A stretch of DNA of 64,000 nt, taken from positions 8,080,001 through 8,144,000 of the forward strand of contig AP031357.1 in the NCBI GenBank assembly GCA_037833965.1, read 5' to 3'. The notes beneath the pieces were generated by a model. That model had not been told where the DNA came from. It worked only from the letters and a program-made list of their open reading frames with translations, and did not search any database. The position numbers and the translations under genes were made by a program. This DNA comes from Marchantia polymorpha subsp. ruderalis (lineage: Eukaryota > Streptophyta > Marchantiopsida > Marchantiales > Marchantiaceae). The first letter of the stretch is position 1. Every line of letters starts with the position of its first letter. Positions 25,907 to 38,126 of the stretch are shown piece by piece.

Positions 25907-26224
25907 CTAGTTGTTGTTCCGGGAGTGTGTCATACAGAAAATTTTCATGCTTATCATCTCTACCATCAATGTGATCAGTATTGATACAGCCCGCCATATT
26001 TTATCATCATGTTTTCTCTCAAGTTGGTATAGTCCTGACATTGAATTTAGCCCGTTCTCAACGATTGGGCATCTCCGGTTGGGGTCACTTTGCATGTTTG
26101 AGGTCACTTCGCAGAAGACTTCCAAAGCATCCTCAAGTCGCCTTGTGATTTCAGTCTCTGGCTTGGCTTCAGTCTCGTAGGCAATGTCCATACAGAATAT
26201 TGCAGCTTGTAGAGATAAAATCAA
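25907..26224 (-). other. Unassigned exon-like open segment
   Basis: The minus-strand frame holds a protein-like stretch without low complexity, including ETEITRRLEDALEVFC and RRCPIVENGLNSMSGLYQL. The protein-like part runs from about 26217 down to 25990 and is preceded by a plausible CTACAAG acceptor. I do not recognise the family. It may be an exon of an unidentified minus-strand gene or a pseudogene piece. Flanking frames give no clear continuation. Confidence 0.3.
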
Positions 26225-26404
26225 GTAAATTATCCTACTGTATAATCTTAATTCTGTATATTGGTGCTACACTTATAATAAGAGATGATATATGTCACCA
26301 AAGTATCTGGAGCTATTACCCTTAAAGCAAGAACTAGTGTGAGCGGACTCAACTTTATTACAGTGAGTTAGTTTGACTCACTATAGAAGGTCTAACGAAC
26401 ACAT

Positions 26405-26630
26405 AGAGCATAATGAGTAATTATTTTCGGGCTAGCTATCATAATATGTATCAGGAGATATCTTTACGTATGTCTCTATAGCGAACAGACACATGCATCC
26501 TAGTAGTGTGGTACTAAGACTTTCTTCAGTGAGTGTACCGAGCTGTCAGACTTGCTCCAAATACCTCTATGACACGGATCAACTCCCATACAACTCTAAC
26601 ACTAGAGAAAATAATTACTCATTATGCTCT
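26405..26630. repeat. Inverted repeat with 24-bp perfect arms, possible small foldback or MITE
   Basis: The arm AGAGCATAATGAGTAATTAT plus TTTC (26405-26428) is repeated in exact reverse complement at 26607-26630, with 178 bases between. A near-direct repeat, AAGCAAGAACTAG, also lies on both sides (near 26325 and 26633). No clear target duplication flanks the arms, so assignment as a transposable element is tentative. Confidence 0.6.
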
Positions 26631-27002
26631 TGAAGCAAGAACTAGCTTAAATATGTACAAATAATATTCTGAAAAAGTAAGAACTCATGAATATATTCAC
26701 CTCGTCATTCTTGGGTGCGATGAGTAGTTCGCTAATTAGCTGAAATCACCCATTTGCTAAGATTGTGGCCGAGGGTATTATACTTGGATATGACGTGTCA
26801 CTTAACAATACTACATCGAACAAACATGTAATATCAGCCATGCATATTTCAGGTAGATTATTTAGTAAGTACCACATCGTAGTCACAAATTTGTTAGTAT
26901 CATATTGATAGTTGAAAAATTCCACTGCACTAGACTCAACATCTTATCATTTGCACCAGTTTCTTACGGTAAAATTCCAACCCAAGTATCTTCCCCAGAA
27001 GT

Positions 27003-29095
27003 TACGTCTTAGCCTTCACTCGTTTACTCCTCGCACGTTGGTAAATGATTGAAATGATTGTCGTGAAGAAATTTATTGAAATCAATGTCACCTTCATATT
27101 CAGTCGGAGGCCTTTTAATCGAGTGATTCAAAGCTTCGTGGCTCGAAAGTTGAGATAGCTGGAATGTGTAGAATTTATTCTGGAACGGAGAACTCCTGCT
27201 GAATCGGCAATCCCCACACACGTTCGAATTACGTACTTTTGTTTGGTCTTACAATGCTGATTTTCTCTTGCATGTGTAACTCCAGCATTTCATGACGAAT
27301 TGAAACTATTGGATAGAATCGGATATCTAATTCGAGGGAGCTTCACTATGGAGGCGGAATTTGATGATCTCCTAGAGTATCGATAGATTATAGAATATGC
27401 TCAAATGCTCCACCTCGAGCGACTTATCGAGAGATTTCTTCTCAAAATATTCGTTCAGCCTCTTCTTCTTTCATAACTTATGCTTCGTCAGACAGTTCAG
27501 AACAACAAACATACTTGAAAGCCCTTGACGAACCTGTCTAATTATCGATAAAGGTACTGTGCAAGAATTACAACGGAAACCGAAACTCTTTAATCGATAT
27601 AGGATATTTGTCAGATGTCACCCTGCTAGCTATATCGTTGCAATGAGAGTGAAACTCAGAAACTAAGCTAAGTCAAATGCATCGATGCATTCAACCAATC
27701 AAATCAGTCTTTCTCTTTTCCGCGTCGTCAAACAATTACACAGTGGCCAGAAACCCAAGTCTGAGCGGTTGGATCTTCACCTTCCATCTTCTCATTTTCC
27801 GGGTTACACTTATTGACACTGAGAAGCAAAATGTAAACGTTTTTGTGATAAGACTGGACAAAGTGAATATAGGACGACAGAAGAAAGATCGACCATGCTC
27901 CATCGCCAATTAGCAACTAAGTTATTAGATGGCGTCACACATTTAATTCTGAATCAGATCTAACTTCGTTACCTGTGACATAAATTTTCTAAATTGAGTT
28001 TTCTTGCAAGTTTGAATTCCTAAGTAGGGAGTTGAACCTACTGGCGGTAGTTCGGAAAGTCACTATTGATAAACCGAAAGCTTGAGTGAAATTTCTCCTG
28101 GTGAGTAAAAGTTGTGTGGTAAACTTCGACCTCATGGTGTGATGAGGTTGGTGTGACCAGGAAAGGAAATGGTTTTTTCAACTCGAATCTTCTTGTATGG
28201 CATCAGCCAACTTGTAAACTTACATAATGTAATGCCACACTGGCACCTCCACCGACACGGAGGACAAGAGACGAGGGGTCCAAAGAAGTCACACCTGAAA
28301 TGGTGTCTCTGCCTGTCTGGTGGCCAACTGAGATCCAATTAAGTCACGTCCTGGTACATTTCTGAAAACTACCTGAACATTATGATGGCTGTGCATGTGT
28401 CCGGGTTGAAGCATGGAATTAAGATTCGGTATCAGGCCATGGAGTCAGTTCAGAAAGCTACACAAAGTCCACTGGGAACCGAAGAGGGCCATGATACCTG
28501 ACAGGAGAAACTGAATATTGGCAAAGCCATGGCAGAGAGAAAAGCAATCTGATCCGTCAACGACAACCTGAACATGGTATGTGGATGCAAAGTCCCTGTG
28601 ATTCATTGTGTCACTCAGCACAGTCGGTTCCAGAAATTTCGATTCGACCGAGGATCAATCATCTGCTCCCTTGCACACAGAGGTGATTCTGATTTTCCCT
28701 AAAGTTATCGTCGACCAACACCGACAAGATTTATCGGTCGTAATCTTCCAGTGGACTGGATGGACGAGCTCGCTCGCTGCTCTACTGCACAAGCGGATCC
28801 AAGGACATAGTTCGCTTGTACCACATAGACCGGTCACATCGATTTCTCACGTGGACCGAGCTTTCTGTTACATACCAGTAGTCGATACAAGTAACAATAT
28901 CCAACATGGCACCAGTAGCGGTTTGTTCTTTCCTTCTGAAGCAGTTGTCACCTGAGAGGACCGAAGCCCGAGGGAACCTTGATCTTTACTGATCCGACCG
29001 AAGTGCACCAAGGATAAGATCAAAATATGATCCGCATCGACTTCCTTTCCATTTTCATGAACTTCAATCTCGAGCAAGAAGAGTTTTGAAGAGCA
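27003..29095 (-). other. Region of unassigned exon-like segments, minus strand
   Basis: Several minus-strand stretches look coding and lie next to good splice motifs: a segment with EVDADHILILSLVHFG near 29050-28950; VVVDGSDCFSLCHGFANIQF near 28565-28500; RDLIGSQLATRQAETPFQ ending at a CAG/GTGTGA donor near 28296; SLDPSSLVLRVGGGASVALHY ending at GTAAGT near 28223; and RPPTEYEGDIDFNKFLHDNH ending in a stop near 27027. I could not chain them in one consistent phase and recognise no family. This may be a real fast-evolving gene or a decayed one. Confidence 0.3.
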
Positions 29096-30142
29096 GGTAA
29101 ATATCTCGGAGATAAAAAATCTCGTAGACGATGAAGCGAGAAGAGCTAAAGTGATAGAATCGAATCGAATCGGCCGGTCGTCGTCGTGCGAATCTAGCAG
29201 CCCGTGGTCGTTAACGACTTATTCTCGCAATGCGAGCCTCGCCCGAGTCCGTTGCTCTACATTTCTGGTCTGCACTGACTGATGGATTTCCTCAACGACA
29301 GCGATGGTCGAGGTCCCGCAGAGCTACCGACCAATGCGGTACACAGTGGTACGCATTCAATCATTTGACACTAGCAGTGGCCAGTGTGTTGTACTTTTTC
29401 GCAGTCCTGTGGCTAAAGCCCTGGCTAAAGCCGAGACTCCGCGAACGAGCTGCGACCATCGATAACGCAAAGCCCTCGCCAGGTTAAGATGCAGGCAGGA
29501 GAAAGAGCTCGAAAGTGGAACAAAAGCAGAGTCCGTGGCTGCAGCTCCATTGCGACAGTGGTCGTCGACATCTCCGGACCCGAGGATGAAGATAACATCA
29601 TACCGCTTTACGTCCCGATAGATGGGCCCCGCGGCCGAGCTGGACAAATTCTCGAAGCGAGACTGCACGCTCTGCCACAGCAGCGGATGAGATCTCTGCT
29701 GTGAAGCCGATCGGCGAGCCGATGGCGAAGCCAATGAGGCGAACTCGACTGGCATCGCCACAGGCCCACATCTCGGTTTGTCTCACCCCGGATCATGTGA
29801 CCCTCTGTGGGCTGTGTGGTGGTCTTTGGCTACTCCTTAGGCTCGACCACATTCATCTGTACTATACATCTGTGCCGAGGCTCCCCAGCAGCCAAATCAG
29901 GACCGATCCAGGAGAGCGAGCTCAAATCGACAGCTTTTGCGACGAGCTTCCGAGGGCCCAGAAAATGTGATCCGGGTTTAGTGACCTGTCAGTTCTCTGT
30001 ATGGAGATGGAATTGCGGGTCCGAGAGGTCTCGAGTGCCAGGCTTCGAGTCGCCGCGAATTGGATCACTTGTTTTGTCAGGAATGAGAGTCCGTAGAGCC
30101 TGAAATGGACGCTCGGATTGTCATCCTCGATTGCTGGAGCTC

Positions 30143-30148
30143 TATAAA
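30143..30148 (+). promoter_or_regulatory. Candidate TATA box for the Ser/Pro-repeat gene
   Basis: CTATAAAGG lies 136 bases before the ATG at 30284 in an otherwise moderately GC-rich stretch, a plausible distance for a core promoter with a leader of about 100 bases. Confidence 0.5.
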
Positions 30149-30283
30149 GGAAGGAAGCTCGACCATAGTCCCAGGTAGACGGTCTCAGGCTCTCGAGGCA
30201 GCGAAGGACTGCGGGCGGGCTGGACATTCCGTGTTTCCTCGTTTGCAGGAGCAGCGCATTTGGACAGCCCCTGGAGTCTCGCG

Positions 30284-31864
30284 ATGGCTTCGCAGCCTTC
30301 GGATGTCTCTTTGCTGTTCGCTGCTGCACTGGTACTGTGGTCGGCGTTCCTGGTTCACCATGAGGGTGCCGTCGCTGCCGCTAGCGATCGTCCGACAGCG
30401 TCCGACCACACTCCGTCAGCATTGTTCCAGGCTCCAGGTTCGCTCGACATCGATATTGTAACTCGATCGTTCGAGTCTCCAGTTCATTCCAGCCCTCGGT
30501 CCGAGGTTGTGTTGGACAGTTCTCCGGCGGCGAGGCACAGCAAGAAGAAGAAGGGTGTGCGCCATCAGCGACTTTATATTCAATCGCCCGTGCAGTCATC
30601 TCCCGCGGATTCAAGTCCCAATCGCCTTGAATCCCCAATCCAGAATTCGCCTGCCTATCAACAGATGCAGCGACCGAGTCCTCTGTCCGATCTGAGCCAA
30701 GTCCAAAGCTCTCCGTCTACCACATCTCCAGTAAAATCTGCACCTCTGTCAAAATGGGACAACGCTCCTGTAGATTCTGCTCCATCTTCCGCAGTCAGGA
30801 CGTTAGAGCATGGAGTGTCCCCGTCCGAGGTCCTCGAGTCTCCGATGCAGTCCACTCCTCAGCTCGAGTTGAACAATGTGCCAGCACAGTCCTCTCCATC
30901 TGAGCATGGTGGATCTCCAGTCGGAGTGGAGGAAAGGAGTGCTCCGATTTCATCTTCTTCTGCTTCCAATTCCCGCCATCCATTACCTCGGTTGCACACT
31001 GGTCGTCAGTCCGGAAGCAGCAAGTCTCCAGTGCATGGAAGTCCTGCATCTGAGCTCAGTGTCAATCCTGGAGTGAAGTCCTCGCCTCAGCCGGATGTGA
31101 GCAGCTCTCCAGTGCGGTTGACTCCAGCTCGGAATGAGTTGAGCGGTGTTCCAGTGCATTCGGCTCCTCAGACTGACAGAAGCAGCTCGCCGCGGCATTC
31201 CTCTCCTCAGTCGGACTTGGGTAGTATCCCAGAGCTGTCTAGTCCCGGTGTCAAGTTCGGCGCATCTCCAGTTGATTGCACTCTTGCACCGAGCTTCGAA
31301 TCCCCACTTCAGTCGACTGACGTGCCTGCTTTGGAGAAAAATGCACCACTGTACTCGTCTCCAGTGCACTCGACCTCCAATCTTGCAGTCGAATACTCTT
31401 CAGAGGAATCCACTCCCACTCGCTCGACTTCTCTAGGGAATAGTTCTCCCTTAGTCTCCGCTCCCGATCTCGAGCTCGAGCTCGAAAGCTCTCCAGTGGA
31501 ATCTACTCCAACGACCTCTGAGTCATACAGTTCCCCGGTGGACTCCACCCAAGTTCATTCTACTCCTCAGCTGAAGAATTCTCCCCTGGACTCCACTCCC
31601 GTCGTCAAGTACAGCGAATATACTCCTCAGTCCGATAGTTCTCCAGTCAAATCCACTCCTCAGCTGAACAACTCCCCACTGAAATCCACGCCAGCCCTCC
31701 AGGTCAGAAGTTCTGCTGTGGGCTCTACACCACTGCGTTCGACTCCGCAGCAGGATTCTCCAGTTTCCTCAATTCCTGGGTCTTATTTGCGCGGTTCTCG
31801 ACAGCACGATATCTCTGCAGTGCATCGTATCACCGTCGATAGTCCTTCCCGATTTACAATGTAG
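30284..31864 (+). CDS. Secreted Ser/Pro-rich repeat protein, possibly a cell-wall glycoprotein; family not recognised
   Basis: A single-exon frame of 526 residues. The start MASQPSDVSLL is followed by a hydrophobic run LLFAAALVLWSAFLV and ends near AVAAA, a standard signal peptide of about 33 residues. A Lys-rich patch (KKKKG) lies near residue 90. The rest consists of about 28 degenerate units of the type SPVxSTPxxxx, for example SSPVESTPTT, SSPVKSTPQLN and NSPLKSTPALQ, with one cysteine and no membrane anchor or known domain. In plant cell walls, separated SP, TP and AP dipeptides are typical sites of proline hydroxylation and arabinogalactan addition, so an AGP- or extensin-like wall role is plausible but inferred. 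Coding use of the whole frame is supported by conserved repeat phase from start to stop. I know no named family with this unit. Confidence 0.8.
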   Translation: MASQPSDVSLLFAAALVLWSAFLVHHEGAVAAASDRPTASDHTPSALFQAPGSLDIDIVTRSFESPVHSSPRSEVVLDSSPAARHSKKKKGVRHQRLYIQSPVQSSPADSSPNRLESPIQNSPAYQQMQRPSPLSDLSQVQSSPSTTSPVKSAPLSKWDNAPVDSAPSSAVRTLEHGVSPSEVLESPMQSTPQLELNNVPAQSSPSEHGGSPVGVEERSAPISSSSASNSRHPLPRLHTGRQSGSSKSPVHGSPASELSVNPGVKSSPQPDVSSSPVRLTPARNELSGVPVHSAPQTDRSSSPRHSSPQSDLGSIPELSSPGVKFGASPVDCTLAPSFESPLQSTDVPALEKNAPLYSSPVHSTSNLAVEYSSEESTPTRSTSLGNSSPLVSAPDLELELESSPVESTPTTSESYSSPVDSTQVHSTPQLKNSPLDSTPVVKYSEYTPQSDSSPVKSTPQLNNSPLKSTPALQVRSSAVGSTPLRSTPQQDSPVSSIPGSYLRGSRQHDISAVHRITVDSPSRFTM

Positions 31865-31995
31865 AGTGATTTTGGCTCATCAAAGGTGATTGATTGCCAA
31901 CACAGCTGCCTCACAGCAGGTGGAGGTAGACGAGATGTACTCTGAAGTCATCAAAAATTTTGCAACTTGTAGATTTGCCAGCGATACTTGCGTCA

Positions 31996-32391
31996 ATGAA
32001 TCTGGATGCTTCAGCGTATAAGCCTGTCTTGAACAAGTCAATTACAGTAATTAGATCTGCCTCAAACAATTTCATTGCACACACATTGCAGCAGACTTTG
32101 TCAATTCGACCCTTCGATCATGTGATGAAAGTGCTTTCGCAAGTCATGTACTGTACATTACAACAATCGCGAAAGTATCAATTGCAAGTAGATTCCTACA
32201 AATGCAAGGAGAGGTCCGAGTTCATAACAACTATCAAGAAAGAGAACCATCCTTGCAGGGGCTTGATGGGAAGGCCGCCAAGCCCTGCCAAGGTTAGTCA
32301 ATGGCTAGATTCAATAGTATCACCGTCAAATAAAAAGTTTACCAAAGAAATAGTTATAGTATCATCAGAAATAAATGAATCATTTAATTAA
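31996..32391 (+). CDS. Hypothetical 131-residue ORF
   Basis: The frame opens 131 bases after the stop of the Ser/Pro-repeat gene with MNLDASAYKPVLN and ends in AT-rich DNA. The sequence is not low-complexity and includes RPFDHVMKVLSQVM and GLMGRPPSPAKVSQW. No domain or family is recognised. It could be a separate small gene, part of a 3' UTR, or chance. Confidence 0.25.
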   Translation: MNLDASAYKPVLNKSITVIRSASNNFIAHTLQQTLSIRPFDHVMKVLSQVMYCTLQQSRKYQLQVDSYKCKERSEFITTIKKENHPCRGLMGRPPSPAKVSQWLDSIVSPSNKKFTKEIVIVSSEINESFN

Positions 32392-32399
32392 TTAATTTA

Positions 32400-35300
32400 T
32401 TTACTTCAACATATAAGATATTTTATATTATTCATTAAGACCATTCTTCAATGCCTGTCCTCACGTCGTGTATATCAATTGTAGCTATATTTTGAATGAA
32501 CATCGAGTCATGTTCTCTACACTATGATATTACATTCACACCTGAACAAAAAAAATATGATAGAGTACAGAAGCTAAAATTAAAAACTTGTGTTTTTAAA
32601 AAAAAAATAGTGGATTCTAGAGAGTTATAATGCATCGTCCAGTTTAAAGCAAAAGCACAAACTATGTTTTCTTTTACAAGAATGATTGTAAAACATATGA
32701 CAAATGCGATTTCCAATCATGTTAGATTATGGATTTCTAAGAAAATTAGTGTCTAAAAAATTGAAAACATGAGGCTGCATGTCAATCACTGTCTACAAAG
32801 CGTATCAACTATGATGTATATATTATTTCACATATATACTCCATGCATACATGAAAAATACGCATATATATATATATATATATGTACAATCACCTATTGA
32901 AAATAGAAAAAGTGTGTAGAGATTATTTGCTTGGTTAAAGAAACAAAGCTAAGATTCTCTTCATCTATTAAAAATCTACCCCCCACCTAAATGATATAAG
33001 ATGTTTACCTTCAAATCTCAAGTATCATATCACACAAGCACATATTTTCATTTGAATGATGTCACTTAAGATTGGTTGAAAAAAATGTAGATAAATGAAT
33101 AAATGTGCAAAGAAGTTAAGTTTGTTCATAAAAAACAACTCAAAAAACATATTACAGTCCACATGTGGATTACTTTGTAGAGCTAATTCAATTAAGTAGA
33201 CATGTTTATGAAAAAATGCAATGTAGATAGGATGAAACAAAATACTCAAAATAAACATTCATTTTTAAAGTATGTAATTATATGATATGTTTCATATGCA
33301 TGTACAGCTAAAAGTTAGAAATAAATCATATTCTTCAAAAAAATCATAACTTTTATTTTTATACCTTGATTTTCAAGCATAGAAGATAAAATTTGGTAAT
33401 CAATTAGTCAGAATCATAGTTAATGTGGTCAAGAAAGATTGCTCTGTGATTATCTTAACCTAGACGTAGAACATACAACTTGACATAGCTAATACGATAG
33501 ATCAAGTAGCTCCATAACGAGCCGTGACAAAAATAAAAGCTTAAATATAGCTTCATTTCAATAACTGACACCATATTGTAGAACAATGATTCACTCTTAT
33601 AAATAATTATGTTCATGGAAGATAAAATATTTCTATAGTAAAAAATAATTATATTTTGGAATTGATAAACTTATGAGAAATGATGCTCATACAAAATTAA
33701 AAATGTCATATATAAATAAATTTTTAAATCAGAATTGATAATTATTCATTAGCCTATTATGCATGTGAAGCATTATTAAAATTTTTACATAAAAGACCAT
33801 GCAAAAAATGAAATTCTAATAAAATTTTTGTTCGAATATAATGTTCAATAATTTTTAATCAGAAAATATATAATATATCAATAGATTAATGAAAATCCTG
33901 ATAGTATCATACTTTCTATTAAATTTTATTGCGAATAAGAAACATTTAATGTTTATAATGTTGTACTCTATCGCAAATATCCAACTAACATTCACCAATT
34001 TATAAAATTAAATTATTATCTTCAATATATAATTTATTTAAACTTCATATTGATAACAATTACACATAGACATGTGTAAATGTTAGTATTAGGAATGTAC
34101 ATAAATAATGTGCACAAAAATACTCAGATTAATTAGTCTAATATATATATATATATATATAATATCAAAACAAAAAGGAAACTAAACTATGAAATTTCTC
34201 TATATATAATTTTTTTTCAATATGGAAATTTTCATCAACTTATCCCAAGATAATTCGTCATCGTTATCAAGTTATATAGAACATTTCATGTGGTTGTGTC
34301 TTTAAACCTAATTTTTGTATTTTGATGATTTTTTTTCAGAAATTACTATAATCTACTACAAAAATCCTCTCAAGTCTAACCTAAATTTTGATATATCAAT
34401 ATCACTATTTTTCACTCCTATGCATAACCTTATATATCAATAAGAAAAAAGTATTATATGAACTTAATTAACTTTTTTTTATTTTAGTTTCAATTTTATA
34501 AATTTTTTTATTTTATACATTAATTTTTTAAAAATAAATTTAATCATTTTAAATATTAATATATTTTGAGAAAATAAAACTTAAAAAATCATGTTATTTC
34601 ATCTTCATTTTTTCATTTACAATTATTTGTCTGTAATTGAGTATTTATATTAAATTTCTCAAAAAAATTAATTTGAGATACATAAATTATTTACATTATT
34701 AAGCTTAATTTTTTCAATTAGATGCACATTAGTAATAAACATTGCTACTGATCACATGCGATATTAACAATTTTGAATATAATTGTCACTATTTATCTCA
34801 TTCTCTAATTCAAAAAAATGCAGATGTCAATATGAAAAAAATACTTCAATAATATGATATATAGAGCATATATACAACATAAAAGATGTAATATTAATAA
34901 AATCATCTTAACAAAATTATGAATAAATAAATTTATAATAATAAATTTGAATATTATTATAGAATTCTTATTACATAACATAAAAATGACAAATTCAAAT
35001 CATAACTAACAAAGTTCATAGTAATCCAAATCATTATTCAGTTTAAGTGCGTTAACAGAAGATATTATAGTAAATTTTTTATAAAGTATCTTGTTTTTCA
35101 AATCACACTATTCTAACATCATAAAACAATGGTTTCTAAAGAAATATTTACTAATTAGAATTTAATATTCTTTCAAGTTTGCAATGAACTCACAAACTAG
35201 TATAGATTAGTCTCAATTAAGATTATATTCAAATGATAATAACAAAACAAGATGATAAATGTCATAAAAATTGGACGATAAAATTAAGTAAAGATAACAC

Positions 35301-36230
35301 GTCCATTTGCACATTTTATTTATTTATTTTGTAATGTGAGAGAAAATTTTCATTGACGTCAATCAAACACAATGCTTAAATTTAAAATAGTAATATGAAG
35401 TTTAATTTTTGTCCAATGAGTCAAATGAAATTATAATTTATAAATGAATGTTCAAATTTTAGTTTTGAGTTTATAATATATATGAATTAAATAAATTAAG
35501 CATATTATTGTAAAATATGTTGTAATATTATAAATCTTGTGATTGATTTTTTTTTATCCTGATGGAGACAAAAGCATTTTAATTGAATTTATTATCGATA
35601 TTGATATATTAAATTTTTATAAAAATTGCATGTACATCTATCACAAAGAATACATTGATGACAAGTATAAGTTTAAGAATTATTCAAAGCATAAAAGATA
35701 ATTATTTACTTGACAAAGTAGAGGATCATACTTAGAAGTTTTTTATTGGATAATTTGGAAAATATAAAAAATAAATTAATTAAATTTTAGTGAAATAAAT
35801 ATGAATAATCATTTTATATCACATCATGATTAAGTTATATGAGAAAGAATAATGCTTGCTGTCATTTACACTAACTTGAGTTTGAAAATTCCGTACACAA
35901 AATGAGATTCATATGACTTATACATATGTAATGTGGAAGAAACCTAAAAAAACATTAATAAGAACAGAATTTTGTAATGTAATGTTTGTTGCCTATAGAA
36001 TTGAAAATGTGATTATTCTTTGTATCATAGTGTTTTTTAATCTTAGTGAAAGTAATATTCTTGTAGTAGAATTCAAAACATTAATGAAGTATAATATCTT
36101 TACTTGAATAGAGAGGAAATTACTTGATGGAAGACCATCGTAACATAAATAGCTTGCAAGAATCCATCAAGTATAGTTTCATCCGATAGAAAACCATCAA
36201 TGAGACACGTCATCTATATTCTATTACCAA
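32400..36230. other. AT-rich gene desert
   Basis: Very AT-rich, stop-dense sequence like that at 20.6-25.4 kb. It includes AT dinucleotide runs at 32864-32883 and 34139-34161. No gene, LTR or terminal inverted repeat is visible. Confidence 0.7.
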
Positions 36231-36278
36231 TCGACGATGCAAGAGTATGATCAAGCAGAGTGTATAGTAGGAGAAACG

Positions 36279-36368
36279 AGCTTAATGGCCACATTAGCAG
36301 CACTTGGGATGATTTTAGGCGCCGCTTATTCTCTTTGGCTATATAATCGTGTGGTTTTTGGTAATTTC
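36279..36368 (+). pseudogene. nad4: NUMT: fragment of mitochondrial nad4 (NADH dehydrogenase subunit 4)
   Basis: Thirty codons read SLMATLAALGMILGAAYS followed by LWLYNRVVFGNF, the conserved late membrane segment of plant mitochondrial NAD4. The patch is clearly richer in GC than the AT-rich DNA on both sides. Sequence to about 36421 keeps this richer composition but no longer reads as NAD4, so the insert may join two organellar pieces. A 30-codon internal fragment cannot be functional. Plastid ndhD is a poorer fit because its equivalent segment differs. Confidence 0.85.
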
Positions 36369-37988
36369 CATTTTGGCTTAGTCCGCGCCTCTTTTCACTG
36401 GACGAAGGTGGCACCGGGGATCTAAACAACTATTTTATTCAATATGTCAAAAAAAACTATTTGAAAAAAACTATTTGAATGCTCATGCACAAATGAGATT
36501 TGTGCAAGATCTATTGAAAATTAATTAATCAAACAAAAACACTTTTATCCATTTTTTCAATCATCCAGATTTTGAACTACACATTTGAAGTTAATAACCA
36601 CAATCCCGTGTGCTGGCTAGTTTGTCATACAAAACTTTCATGACGTTCACGGCCAAGTATACTTGCTACCACAGAGCATGTTGCTCGGTGTAACATTGCA
36701 AATGGAACAAATGTTTACTTTTTTGAGTGTAACACATTATCATCTGCATGAATTCAACTGCAATGGGTCTCGTTATCATCATTGCTAGCTTGCTAAGCAG
36801 TCAAGTATCAATCCTACTAGATCTCATTTTTACCTCTGTTTTCGGAGCTTTTTTCATCATCCTCGTAATTAATCATCATGTGTAATACTTGATGCGATGC
36901 ATTCAAAAAATTTAGTTTGTCAAATTTTCTTTTAAAATTCATTCAATGTGTCTGAAGTAAGTTGTGAGCATGTGGATGATTGTTATATTCATATGTAAGT
37001 AAGTTGTGAGTAACAAAAGAATATACCAATCATTCATATGAATTTTGTTTGATTGTTTGCAAAGCTTTGGAAGAAATAATTCAAGGTGAAAAATGTGAAT
37101 TCTTAGATTCTTTAATTGAAATATTCTTCACATTCATTTGTCTTTGTAGAAACTTATTTGATATTTTTTTTTTGAGTCTGCATTGAGCTTTTTCTATAGC
37201 GTGCAACACATCCTGCCCAAAAACTAAAAGTGCAAAGCCCTTTCCATCGTACTCTTGTGAGCTGTATTGTAAGCATATACTACCGAAGTGAACTTTCGAT
37301 CTCAATCGGTTATGTGAAAGATTATTACTTTGATCAAAATTTTGCATATGATTTTGTTTGACTTTTGGGTTTGATCATTGAGTTGTAAGGTGTGGTTTTA
37401 CAATGTTTAACATTGAATAGCTTCATTAATTAGGACACAATCTCATTCGGAAAATGAATTTTCCAATTATTTACCAACTCTAGCAGATATCAGAATCTCA
37501 TCATAATTCATTCAAAAATGAATCGCACGGATGTCTCGACATCATTTTGTTGGATGACACTCCCTTCTATTCACTTTGTAGCATAATCTATTGTCGATCA
37601 ACGATGCTAGACCGATTTACTTTGTGAACATTTGGATTTGACTCTTGTGTAAGTGTTGGAAATTCATCACCGCAACTGATTCGTATGGTTTGCTTAGTCT
37701 GTATTATAGCAATGAGCTTAATGAACTTTATGTTGTTTGTGTCAAAAAATAAATATTTGAATGAATTTTAATTCAGAGCTAAGAATTGCATGCATGTTGC
37801 TCTTTGATACACAGATCATTATGGAACTTCATCAAAATATTATCTAAACATATGCTAAAAAGCTACTTAAACTACTTTATACATTTCAGTTGAGATGAAA
37901 ATTCTATGTTAGTAGATCATCCACACAATGCAGATGCATAAAAATTCAGACGATATTGAATTATTGAAAAAAACTTTTTGATAGAATT

Positions 37989-38126
37989 TTCTTTGTTAAT
38001 GTTTAAAAAAATAATTTCAAATAGTTATGCATAAATTACGGGAATGAGAGATTACAAACAAGATCGTTGATAGATTATTCTTTGTTAATGTTTAAAAAAA
38101 GTTTCAAATAATTATGCATAAATTAC
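37989..38126. repeat. Two-copy direct repeat, offset 89 bp
   Basis: TTCTTTGTTAATGTTTAAAA plus the following TTCAAATA..TTATGCATAAATTAC occurs at 37989-38039 and again at 38078-38126 with a few differences. Confidence 0.8.

Noticed and set aside
28608-28955. 115-codon plus-strand frame
   Set aside because: No family match and no splice or promoter context; open frames on the opposite strand cover the same bases.
29230-30103. Overlapping frames of 70-135 codons on both strands before the Ser/Pro-repeat gene
   Set aside because: No recognisable domain and no consistent strand; treated as promoter and leader sequence.
30381-31548. Minus- and other-frame ORFs across the Ser/Pro-repeat gene
   Set aside because: The repeat period keeps several frames open, but only the plus-strand frame has a signal peptide and the regular SPVxSTP units.
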